Shown: positions 1-6,084, numbered from the stretch's first letter. The stretch is 7,069 nucleotides of DNA from an uncultured Eubacterium sp. (GCA_905236295.1 CAJOQF010000084.1:1-7069), one strand, 5' to 3'. A program made the numbers and translations. The notes: a model not told the origin generated them from the letters alone.

Positions 1-206
1 CGATCACGAACTCTCAGCTCACAAGCCAAGTCTGCGTAATCAGTGGATTTCGTCTTTCGTTCCTGCCAAATTGTTTGCCGAGTGATACATGGTATGTACA
101 TATCTCGGAGTTAGTCGACTGCTTGAAATAATAATTATTTGTGCCTCAAGTTTATCGCTTAATTTCAATTACTAAAAGCTTCTCACGCATCTTAAATCAG
201 CGATAA

Positions 207-414
207 ACTCCGAGGACGAGCGTTTAACACAGATGTAAAATCGCCCGGATGGCGATTTTAGGAGACCTGAGGCATGGAAGCCGAATGTCGACGACATCGT
301 CCGCTAAGAATATTTTGTGCAAAAGCTTAGAGCATCTTTTGTGTGTCGCATAAAAATTATAACTATTTCATGGCTTTGTTGCAGTGACATATAAGATTAA
401 ACGCTCGTCCGAGT
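207..414. repeat. Long-range inverted repeat, arms 207-227 and 397-414
   Basis: The left arm GGACGAGCGTTTAA (214-227) is exactly complementary to the right arm TTAAACGCTCGTCC (397-410). ACTC at 207-210 adds four more pairs with GAGT at 411-414 after a 3-base bulge (211-213). The arms are separated by 169 bases. I see no obvious target-site duplication just outside them (201-206 versus 415-420), so a classical MITE insertion is not directly supported. Confidence 0.75.
236..260. terminator. 10-bp hairpin resembling a bidirectional terminator
   Basis: TAAAATCGCC (236-245) and GGCGATTTTA (251-260) form a perfect stem around a 5-base loop. A-tract, GC-rich core and T-tract is the form of a two-way intrinsic terminator. 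However, the T run is only four long and lies within the stem, and the hairpin sits inside the larger 214-410 inverted repeat. It may simply be one helix of a larger structure. Confidence 0.3.
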
Positions 415-435
415 CTTGAGTTTTGAGCAACACGC

Positions 436-465
436 AAAAAGCCGGGGCGAAAATATCGCCCCGAC
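436..465 (-). terminator. Rho-independent terminator after flgE
   Basis: Read on the minus strand, GTCGGGGCGA (465-456) pairs with TCGCCCCGGC (450-441). This is a 10-bp stem with one G-U pair around a 5-base loop, followed at once by TTTTT (440-436). It starts 14 bases past the flgE stop codon. The T-tract exists only on the minus strand, so this ends the flagellar transcript and is not a plus-strand terminator. Confidence 0.88.
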
Positions 466-479
466 CATTAATTCATAGA

Positions 480-2168
480 TTATCTCTTAAGGTTTAACAA
501 CTCCTCAAGCATTGTATCTGATGTTGTGATAATACGTGAGTTAGCCTGGAAACCACGCTGTGTAGTGATCATATTAGTAAACTCAGTAGAGAGGTCTACG
601 TTTGACATCTCGAGAGCTCCGGTTCTCATGGAACCACCGTCCGCATCGACCTCAACTCCGATCCCGTCGAACTCGCCAGAGTTAAGTGTGGTGTTGAAGC
701 AGTTATTTCCGAGTGCTTCAAGACCTGACGGGTTTGTAAAGTGAGCAACGGCTATCTGTCCGAGAAGTGTTGTATTACCATTGTCGTAAGTTCCGAAAAT
801 TTTTCCGCTCTGGTCTACAGAGAGTCCGGTAAGAGCACCGATCTTCTTTCCGGCACCTGTGGTACCATCTTCAACAGAACCCTTGTTCATAGAGATTGTT
901 GATGTACCGCCGTTGTCATAGTTCATGGTACCAGAAAAATCAATTTCGATATTTTCGAAACGATACTTTCCTTCAGTTACTTCATAGTTTAATCCCTTAA
1001 GTATATTTTTTAGTCCGTTTGTTGAGTCGGTAATAGTTGATCCGGTTGAAAGTTTAACATCAGCATCCGTAAGTTTATCAAAAAGGCCGCCATTAATATT
1101 TGCATTCAAATATTTAAGATTTAAAATAGCTTCTTTAGAATCTGTGCGTCCAATATACTGGAACTTACCGGTCGCTGTAGAAAACTGCAATTGAAGGAAT
1201 TTCTTGTTGGTTGTATCGTACTGAGTGCCGCTCCACTCTCCGGTATTTGCATCCTGCTCCTCAGTTCCTGTATCAGTAATATGTTTATCTCCATCTCTGT
1301 CTGTCAACTGATAATCAAACAAAGCTCTTGTCAAAAAGTCTGATGTAATATCACATTTTCCGTCATCGTCAATATCAAACAAACTATTACCCTTGGAATC
1401 AAGTATATCCGTTACCTGAACACTATATTCTCCTCTGTCCATTGGACTGAGGCCATCAGTTGTTGCTGTTCCATCAAGGTTTGTATTTATCTTATCTGAT
1501 GTCTTCACCGAAAATTTTGCAGTATACGAATATCCAAGCGCATCATAGAATGTAAGGTTCATAACCTGTCCATCTTCTGTTGTGATATCATCCGAATTCT
1601 TGTCGACGATACCTGCGCAGTAACCGAGTGTGGTTGCCTCCGGCGGAGATGTAAGGTTTGACTCCTGCATTACGCGAAGAGCAGAAACCGTATCCTTCTT
1701 GATTCCGATAGATCCGTCCTCGAGAACCTGAGTCTGCCATCCCATAAGGTTGTATCCTGTGGATGCCATACAAAGGTTTCCGGAACCGTCCACATAGAAT
1801 GAACCGTCACGGGTGAACACATTGGATACACCGTTTGAAACAACGAAGAAATTTACGCTGTTGGTATCATTTAACATAAGGTCGAAGGCATTACCCGTAG
1901 TCTGGGCAGCGCCTGATGACTCAATAGATATCTTTGTTGCGGCATTTGTTGCACCGAGACCGGTCTGCTTTGCGTTTACACCGCCTCGTCCTGTAGTCTC
2001 GCTGGCACCTGATGCCTGCTGTGATGTCTGGTACATAATGTCGGAAAATGTGACATTAGAAGATTTGAACGCAGTCGTGTTAACGTTTGCGATATTGTTA
2101 CCGATAACGTCCATACGTGTCTGGTGGGTTTTAAGACCTGCCACACCAGAGTACAATGATCTCATCAT
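480..2168 (-). CDS. flgE: Flagellar hook protein FlgE
   Basis: FlgE polymerises into the curved hook that joins the rod to the filament; it is exported by the flagellar type III apparatus and assembles under the FlgD cap. The 562-residue product opens with the rod/hook N-terminal signature (SLYSGVAGLKTHQT, then MDVIGNNIANVNT, residues 4-31). It closes with the C-terminal signature (MSNVDLSTEFTNMITTQRGF, about 521-540, then RIITTSDTMLEELLNLK). These helices pair in the D0/D1 core. The family is about 260 residues in Bacillus and about 400 in Salmonella, so this is a long form with a large variable domain at roughly 170-430. That domain has two Asp-rich loops resembling calcium-binding loops (265-276 and 290-301). 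Four cysteines are visible (133, 184, 272, 490), unusual for an exported axial protein. Two adjacent ATGs exist; the first has better spacing from AAGGAGGT. It is the last gene before the terminator. Confidence 0.97.
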   Translation of the reverse strand: MMRSLYSGVAGLKTHQTRMDVIGNNIANVNTTAFKSSNVTFSDIMYQTSQQASGASETTGRGGVNAKQTGLGATNAATKISIESSGAAQTTGNAFDLMLNDTNSVNFFVVSNGVSNVFTRDGSFYVDGSGNLCMASTGYNLMGWQTQVLEDGSIGIKKDTVSALRVMQESNLTSPPEATTLGYCAGIVDKNSDDITTEDGQVMNLTFYDALGYSYTAKFSVKTSDKINTNLDGTATTDGLSPMDRGEYSVQVTDILDSKGNSLFDIDDDGKCDITSDFLTRALFDYQLTDRDGDKHITDTGTEEQDANTGEWSGTQYDTTNKKFLQLQFSTATGKFQYIGRTDSKEAILNLKYLNANINGGLFDKLTDADVKLSTGSTITDSTNGLKNILKGLNYEVTEGKYRFENIEIDFSGTMNYDNGGTSTISMNKGSVEDGTTGAGKKIGALTGLSVDQSGKIFGTYDNGNTTLLGQIAVAHFTNPSGLEALGNNCFNTTLNSGEFDGIGVEVDADGGSMRTGALEMSNVDLSTEFTNMITTQRGFQANSRIITTSDTMLEELLNLKR

Positions 2169-2176
2169 AGTGATTG

Positions 2177-2184
2177 ACCTCCTT
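2177..2184 (-). promoter_or_regulatory. Strong ribosome binding site of flgE
   Basis: AAGGAGGT on the minus strand is fully complementary to the 16S rRNA tail. Its AGGAGG core is 9 bases from the first ATG (2168) and 12 from the second (2165), which favours the first. Such a strong site fits a protein needed in over a hundred copies per hook. Confidence 0.85.
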
Positions 2185-2227
2185 GAAAATATGTAGCGGT
2201 ATTTGCCTTATCTGTCAGTCAAAAGCA

Positions 2228-2252
2228 TAAGCCTCCAAAAAGGTCCGGCTTA
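2228..2252 (-). other. Small hairpin at the end of the Flagellar_put gene
   Basis: On the minus strand TAAGCC (2252-2247) pairs with GGCTTA (2233-2228), with a further CC/GG pair around a TTTTT loop. The stem includes the stop codon of the upstream gene and is followed by TGCTTTTGA. It lies in the 81-base leader of flgE. It could be a leaky terminator, an mRNA stability element or chance; the T-run is too short for a confident terminator. Confidence 0.3.
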
Positions 2253-2657
2253 GATTATTACCGCTCCGTCAATATTGGTAAAAATTTTTTCTGATGCTTC
2301 GTTTTGATCTATCGTTGTGACAACAGTCTTGTTTGGCACATTTACGATAAATGCCAACGAATCAACTAACACCAGCGAATCCTTGATTCCTTTCTCGTTT
2401 GCCTTCTCTACTCCGTTTTCAAGCCTTGCATTCTGCTCTGCAGAAAGAGAGATATTTCTGTCTTGAAGTCTCTTTGTCGCATGCTTTGAAAACTTAAGCT
2501 CAGTATTAGTATCGGCAACTTCTGATTTCTGCTTTAGTATTTCCTCAAAAGAAACCGTAGGTTTAGTATTAAATTTGTCGACACTCTTTTTGTCCTGGTT
2601 TAAATATGTGTCGGTAAGTTGTTGTATGGATGTGAAATTGTTATTAATCCTCTCCAT
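2250..2657 (-). CDS. Conserved flagellar-operon protein, TIGR02530/Flagellar_put family
   Basis: This 135-residue protein matches my knowledge of the small Firmicutes flagellar family annotated as TIGR02530 (Pfam Flagellar_put), usually placed between flgD and flgE as here. The recognisable core runs from LKFSKHATKRLQDRNI (about 54-69) through GIKDSLVLVDSLAFIVNV (about 91-108) and KTVVTTID to the typical ending FTNIDGAVII. The N-terminal 50 residues are polar and look variable. There is no signal peptide or membrane segment. The molecular role is not established; the setting suggests a hook-assembly or export function. Its GAGGAG ribosome site lies 3 bases after the flgD stop and 7 bases before the ATG, so the two genes are probably translated in concert. 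The gap to flgE is 81 bases. Confidence 0.9.
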   Translation of the reverse strand: MERINNNFTSIQQLTDTYLNQDKKSVDKFNTKPTVSFEEILKQKSEVADTNTELKFSKHATKRLQDRNISLSAEQNARLENGVEKANEKGIKDSLVLVDSLAFIVNVPNKTVVTTIDQNEASEKIFTNIDGAVII

Positions 2658-2673
2658 TACTGTACTCCTCTAC

Positions 2674-3462
2674 TCATTCTCCGACCGAAGTGCCTGTATC
2701 TCCGGTTGAAGAATCCGAACCATCAGCGGCTGAACTTGTATCTTCGGAAGCTGTTGCCTCACTATCACTGGACACTGAGCCGGTCGAAGTATCAGAAGCT
2801 GTCTCCTTCGAATTAGCCGCCTCCTTCAATGCCGCAATTCTCTCCTCAAGCGCTTCAAGTTTCTTTACCTCATCTTCTTTCAGATAACTTCTCTGATAAG
2901 GCGAAAGAGAATTGTATGTCTGTCTGATGCTTGCAATGGTTTCCTCGAGATCAAGAGAAACCGACGGATCATCCGCTTCCGGAAGCGCTGACATAAGAGA
3001 TGAAAATGATGCAGCGATTGACGCGGTATCAAGATATTCCTCGTCCACAACCGAATACAGATCATCATAGTTGTAAAGGGTACCGTCGATACTGAGATAA
3101 GTCTTGCCACCCTCTGTAACAGTATAATCAACATATCCGCTGATCTCAGATGTTGCCCCGGTCGTTGATGTCGGATGCATGATCACGTACTTTCCGACGA
3201 GGTTGTTTGCGGTATTGCTCGAGAGCGAATTAGCCATATTCTGCATTTCCTCAACCTGCGTAAATGTAGCGAGCTGGGAAACGTACTGTGTATTGTCCAT
3301 AGGCTGCATCGGATCCTGATATTTCATCTGAGCCACAAGGAGCTGGAGAAACATCTCTTTATCAACCGAAGATCCACTCTTCTTTTCTTTGGCTTCATCT
3401 GTTTTACCGTACTCCAATATTCCATCGGTTACGGGAGCTTCGATTCTACCTGTATCTGCCAT
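2674..3462 (-). CDS. flgD: Flagellar hook assembly (cap) protein FlgD, with unusual C-terminal extension
   Basis: FlgD caps the growing hook and guides FlgE subunits into place. The 262-residue product has the hallmark N-terminal region (DKEMFLQLLVAQMKYQDPMQ, then MDNTQYVSQLATFTQVEEM, residues 34-73). A beta-rich segment at about 87-140 (NLVGKYVIM to LYNYDDLYSVV) matches the tudor-like barrel of clostridial FlgD. I cannot see the Ig-like domain of proteobacterial FlgD. Instead there is a helical module at about 153-214 (LPE...LEETIASIRQTYNSLSPYQR...LEALEERIAAL). It resembles the short three-helix repeats of Firmicutes surface proteins. A tail at 216-262 made almost wholly of Ser, Thr, Asp, Glu, Ala and Gly follows. 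The ATG at 3462 is preceded by AAGGTGAT (3473-3466), complementary to the 16S tail. The family call is certain; the module assignment is inference. Confidence 0.95.
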   Translation of the reverse strand: MADTGRIEAPVTDGILEYGKTDEAKEKKSGSSVDKEMFLQLLVAQMKYQDPMQPMDNTQYVSQLATFTQVEEMQNMANSLSSNTANNLVGKYVIMHPTSTTGATSEISGYVDYTVTEGGKTYLSIDGTLYNYDDLYSVVDEEYLDTASIAASFSSLMSALPEADDPSVSLDLEETIASIRQTYNSLSPYQRSYLKEDEVKKLEALEERIAALKEAANSKETASDTSTGSVSSDSEATASEDTSSAADGSDSSTGDTGTSVGE

Positions 3463-3482
3463 ATTATCACCTTCCTGTAAAT

Positions 3483-3504
3483 TGTCCCTTCGACAAGTTC
3501 GGGG
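3483..3504 (-). repeat. Intergenic CCCTTCGACAAG-type repeat, copy ahead of flgD
   Basis: The plus strand reads CCCTTCGACAAGTTCGGGG at 3486-3504. It shares CCCTTCGACAAG and a terminal TC(A)GGGG with the copy at 6085-6104. It fills much of the 54-base gap between the fliK stop and the flgD ribosome site. Its CCC and GGG ends can pair. In the minus orientation the edge reads TCGAAGGGACA, exactly as in the copy ahead of the MotE-like gene, and in both GGGACA ends exactly 20 bases before the ATG. Confidence 0.65.
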
Positions 3505-3516
3505 ATCGATATTATC

Positions 3517-5094
3517 CTAAGCGTGAACATCCATTGTGTTGCCGTTGTCCTTCATCATAGCAGCCACAATTTGCTCTTCCTCAGTCATAACTCCTGAGAG
3601 TTCGTCAAGGTTGTTGAGATTAAGTGACCTTCTGGGTCTCTTTGCCTCCTGTTCTTCAAAGGCTTTTTCCTCGCCTCTGTCATGGTTGCCTTCCTCGAGT
3701 TCCTTCTCAAATTTGTGTGTTCCAACAGAAACCTCAACAGCTTCAATCTTTACTCCGCTCTGCTGTAGAGATTCCTTAACCGCCGTCATCTGTGCAGCCA
3801 TTATTTCCTTTACTGCTTCATTCTCAACTGCAATTTTTGCAGTAATCTGACCTTGCTGCTCAGAAACGTGGAGATAAATCCTTCCGAGATTTTCCGGATT
3901 CAATTGCATTGTAAGATCCGTAGTCTCGGCTGTAAAATTTGTACTTACGTTCGTAACAAACTGCTCAATTACATTCTGCGCATTGACATAAGTCTGCGTC
4001 ATCTGTACAACCTGTGCTCCGGTAGTCTGATTAACAACAGTCTGGAATGTTGTAGTAGGTTGAGGAGTCACAACATTTTCTGTCGGTGCACGATCCGGCG
4101 CAGGTAACTCCATAACACCGGACCTACCTTTCTGATCAGCACCCGTCTGTGTTTCATCGGAATCCGTCTCTGTCATCGCAACATTGGAAATGTTTGTGTT
4201 TTCATCTTCACCGTCAACCAAAACAGACGAATTATTTTCCTGCGAAACGGACTCTTTTGCAGCTTCACCGGAAACTTCAGCAGCATTTCCGACTGTTTCC
4301 ACTACAGTTTTTTCAACATTTATGTTTGAAACATTGAGTTCGTCTGCCACCGGAACAGTATTTATTAATACTTGGGCATTATCTTTTGAAGCATTGGACA
4401 TATCAGCGTCTAAATTCTCTTCTCCCTCAAATAACTGAGGTTTTAAGAAGTTTTCAAAAGTCATATCATCGAGATTGCCCTCATTCAAAAGATTTGAAAG
4501 ATCGGAAACATCAACATTTAAAGTATCAGCAAGATCCTCTATAAGATTTGTGATGTTTTCAAAAAGCTGTTTGAATGTGTCACTGGTGAGAAGTTCGGTA
4601 GCCGAATCCACCCCGGTAAGTTCCACTGTGAGTTGTACGAAGTTTTGCGGATCGATCAGATCCGTAAATGTCATTCCAATAAGGGCCATAACGTCTTCTA
4701 ACTCTTTTTCTGAAACTCCGAAAGCTTCTTCTATCAGTTCCTTGACTTCTGTTTCGAATTTCTCGATGGGATTTACCTCTTCTCCATCGGTATTCTCAAT
4801 CTGTTTGTAGTCGGACGCTGTTTTGAGCTTATCATCCCTAAATTCATTTCCGAGCTTATCCCTGGCTGTTTGAACATCCGATGATTCGGTCTTCACTTCG
4901 GTTTTTGTCCCCTTCGTTTCAGTTACCATCGCCAACTGATTGGGATCATTTGCCTGACTGTTGGCCTGGGCCGTCTCCAAAACCTTGTTGAAACCGGTTG
5001 CCAGATCAGCTCCTTTAGACTCCACGGCGGGTGTAACGATATTGTTGCCTATCGCGGCAAGGTTGTTCATAAACGTTACATCTGCAATCGTCAT
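3517..5094 (-). CDS. fliK: Flagellar hook-length control protein FliK
   Basis: FliK is exported during hook growth, measures hook length, and triggers the FlhB-dependent switch to filament-type export. The 525-residue product has a polar, repeat-poor N-terminal half and the recognisable C-terminal hook-length domain at about 378-460. The key segment is LTMQLNPENLGRIYLHV (394-410), followed by QITAKIAVENEAVKEIM and an SGVKIEAVEVSVG strand. A helical region at about 105-200 (GMTFTDLIDPQNFVQLTVEL) resembles one I associate with Lachnospiraceae FliK. The middle (220-345) is acidic and rich in Asn, Thr and Glu, consistent with an extended ruler. After the domain comes a charged tail with KRPRRSLNLNNLDEL and a Lachnospiraceae-like end (MMKDNGNTMDVHA). 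AGGAGG at 5107-5102 is 7 bases before the ATG. The next gene, flgD, starts 54 bases on. Confidence 0.95.
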   Translation of the reverse strand: MTIADVTFMNNLAAIGNNIVTPAVESKGADLATGFNKVLETAQANSQANDPNQLAMVTETKGTKTEVKTESSDVQTARDKLGNEFRDDKLKTASDYKQIENTDGEEVNPIEKFETEVKELIEEAFGVSEKELEDVMALIGMTFTDLIDPQNFVQLTVELTGVDSATELLTSDTFKQLFENITNLIEDLADTLNVDVSDLSNLLNEGNLDDMTFENFLKPQLFEGEENLDADMSNASKDNAQVLINTVPVADELNVSNINVEKTVVETVGNAAEVSGEAAKESVSQENNSSVLVDGEDENTNISNVAMTETDSDETQTGADQKGRSGVMELPAPDRAPTENVVTPQPTTTFQTVVNQTTGAQVVQMTQTYVNAQNVIEQFVTNVSTNFTAETTDLTMQLNPENLGRIYLHVSEQQGQITAKIAVENEAVKEIMAAQMTAVKESLQQSGVKIEAVEVSVGTHKFEKELEEGNHDRGEEKAFEEQEAKRPRRSLNLNNLDELSGVMTEEEQIVAAMMKDNGNTMDVHA

Positions 5095-5125
5095 AAGCCT
5101 TCCTCCTTTCGTATTAAGTTGTTAT

Positions 5126-5156
5126 ATTATAAACACACCTTATGTGTATTTATCAA
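5126..5156 (-). promoter_or_regulatory. Possible internal promoter and hairpin ahead of fliK
   Basis: On the minus strand TTGATA (5156-5151) and TATAAT (5131-5126) match sigma-A boxes 5/6 and 6/6, but the 19-base spacer is longer than usual. The spacer overlaps an 8-bp hairpin with one G-T pair (5131-5138 with 5144-5151, 5-base loop). The region lies in the 63-base gap between the MotE-like gene and fliK. It could be a secondary promoter or an mRNA-processing structure, or chance in an AT-rich gap. Confidence 0.25.
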
Positions 5157-5157
5157 A

Positions 5158-6021
5158 TTATGGTTCGAGCATAGCGGTAAGCTTTGCCGCAGTCTCGGTG
5201 TCCATCTTGCCCAGAATCGCACTGCTTGTATCGGCATCCATATTCTTAAGTATTTTTGCAACCAGCTTAAGATCCTTTGTCATAGTGTCAAAGATCGCAG
5301 CAGCTTCCTTTGGCTTCATGGCAGAATATACTTTTACATAATCTTTGAGCTCCTCGTCCTGCTGTTCTTTCTTGACAACCTGTTTGTAGAGAAGCTCCGC
5401 ATTTGTAGGGTCAATTTCCTCATAGTATTTCCTATATTCATCTATATCGGGTGCATTGTCCGAAAAAACAACCTCTTTATAGAATTCTTCTTTATTTTTT
5501 TCAAACTCGGAATACTCTTCTTCAAATCCGGACAGACGCTTTACCTCTTTTTTGAGTTCGCTGATCTGGTCTTTATATTTTTCGTTCTTATTTTTTGCTT
5601 TCTGAAGGTCTGTCTCAAGCTCTTTTATACGGTTTATAGCATCATCAAGAGACGAGTACATAACCTCGTCAGAACCCAGATCAAGATACTCGTCTTCTGT
5701 AGGAGCCGGTAAAATTTTGTTGATAACAGGCACATCTTTTAAGATCGGACGAAGAACCGTAGAGCCGAATCCACCGACATCCGCCTTGATTATGAGCGCA
5801 AAAATACCAAGCCACACAACCACTATAATGATGGTGACAATTATAACTCCAGCCTTTGAACCGCCGGTCTCGTCATCGTCAAAGACATCTTCAGCCTGGG
5901 CTATTTTTTCTTTGGCTTCTTTTTTTGCGGCTTTAAGAGCTTCTTTTGCCTCTTTTTTTGCCTGTTTAGCGGCTTCTTTTGCAGCTTTTTTATCTATCTC
6001 TTTTCTATCGTCGTCTGCCAT
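5158..6021 (-). CDS. MotE/YlxF-type membrane protein with MgtE-N-like C-terminal domain
   Basis: This 287-residue protein occupies the place of Bacillus ylxF, between fliJ and fliK. A Lys/Ala/Glu-rich helix (about 8-44) precedes an acidic patch (VFDDDE) and one strongly hydrophobic membrane segment (about 57-79). The positive N-terminus suggests an N-inside orientation with the rest outside. A long coiled coil follows (about 125-182). The C-terminal 60 residues (YVKVYSAMKPKEAAAIFDTM, then LVAKILKNMDADTSSAILGKMD) match the MgtE intracellular N-domain repeat used by MotE-family proteins. In alphaproteobacteria MotE is a periplasmic chaperone for the motility protein MotC; the role in Firmicutes is unproven, perhaps in stator or export function. 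GGAGGA (6036-6031) is 9 bases before the ATG. Runs of six and seven A in the N-terminal coding part (5904-5909, 5920-5926, 5953-5959, 5986-5991) are potentially slippery. Confidence 0.88.
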   Translation of the reverse strand: MADDDRKEIDKKAAKEAAKQAKKEAKEALKAAKKEAKEKIAQAEDVFDDDETGGSKAGVIIVTIIIVVVWLGIFALIIKADVGGFGSTVLRPILKDVPVINKILPAPTEDEYLDLGSDEVMYSSLDDAINRIKELETDLQKAKNKNEKYKDQISELKKEVKRLSGFEEEYSEFEKNKEEFYKEVVFSDNAPDIDEYRKYYEEIDPTNAELLYKQVVKKEQQDEELKDYVKVYSAMKPKEAAAIFDTMTKDLKLVAKILKNMDADTSSAILGKMDTETAAKLTAMLEP

Positions 6022-6041
6022 TTATATGTATCCTCCAACAA

Positions 6042-6060
6042 TGTCCCTTCGAAAAGCCAA
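6042..6060 (-). repeat. Degenerate CCCTTCGACAAG-type repeat, copy ahead of the MotE-like gene
   Basis: CCCTTCGAAAAGCC at 6045-6058 matches 12 of 14 positions of the start of the copy at 6085-6104. Its edge GGGACA (minus strand) ends 20 bases before the ATG of the MotE-like gene, the same distance as at flgD. The right half of the repeat (the CAGGGG part) is missing. Confidence 0.5.
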
Positions 6061-6084
6061 ATGATCGAATTGCTTTACTGTTTT

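Larger units (their letters stand above)
78..414. ncRNA. Candidate structured RNA or switch-like element (strand undetermined)
   Basis: Plus-strand coordinates of the visible pairings are: 214-227 with 397-410 (14 bp, no mismatch), 149-159 with 199-209 (11 bp), 104-112 with 206-214 (9 bp), 236-245 with 251-260 (10 bp, 5-base loop), 304-308 with 326-330 extended inside by 313-316 with 321-324, and 78-82 with 104-108 enclosing 86-90 with 94-98. With slight trimming most of them fit one multibranched fold: 104-109/209-214, then 149-158/199-208 inside it, then 215-227/397-409 enclosing the 236-260 and 304-330 hairpins. The motif CTCGGA at 104-109 has three possible partners, so alternative folds are possible. 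I do not recognise a known RNA family such as tmRNA, RNase P, 6S, SRP, T-box or a c-di-GMP aptamer. No clear promoter or terminator settles the strand. A dispersed DNA repeat is the main alternative. Confidence 0.3.
1..435. other. Gene-poor intergenic region downstream of flgE, rich in inverted repeats
   Basis: I see no convincing protein gene in these 435 bases. Short open frames exist on both strands, but none has a ribosome binding site or a recognisable product. The stretch holds several inverted repeats, listed separately. It also carries the short direct repeat AAAAGCTT-N-GCATCTT at 174-193 and 321-338, with spacers of 5 and 3 bases. Its two ends can also pair weakly: GCTCA at 17-21 with TGAGC at 424-428, and CAAG at 22-25 with CTTG at 415-418. 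In Bacillus and Clostridium operons swrD/flbD-like, mot or fliL genes usually follow flgE directly, so a long non-coding gap here is not the usual layout. Confidence 0.7.

Noticed and set aside
2..85. Plus-strand frame entering from the left edge and ending at TGA 83-85 (27 codons)
   Set aside because: It could be the tail of a convergent gene, but 27 codons with no recognisable motif are not enough to call one.
71..98. GGCAAAC-like stretch on the minus strand as a c-di-GMP riboswitch
   Set aside because: The rest of the aptamer (paired GACGCAAAGCC region and tetraloop receptor) is not present.
1..101. Minus-strand frame from an ATG at 101 running off the left edge (33 codons)
   Set aside because: A stop codon lies just upstream, there is no ribosome site, and other frames here are equally open. 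It could be re-examined with sequence left of the window.
172..297. 41-codon open frame on the minus strand inside the structured region
   Set aside because: No ribosome binding site before its ATG, no recognisable family, and most of it coincides with the inverted-repeat helices. It is better explained as open by chance or as part of a repeat.
356..384. TATAAT on the minus strand (361-356) as a promoter in the intergenic region
   Set aside because: The hexamer at the right distance (CTGCAA, 17-base spacer) matches the -35 consensus at only 3 of 6 positions, and the area is AT-rich.
1813..2196. Long plus-strand frames opposite flgE, fliK and the MotE-like gene
   Set aside because: They are antisense shadows of well-supported genes, with no ribosome sites and no recognisable products.
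3466..3479. CsrA-like ACAGGAAGG overlapping the flgD ribosome site
   Set aside because: Ribosome sites are purine-rich and often resemble the CsrA motif. The match is partial and no clear hairpin presents the GGA.
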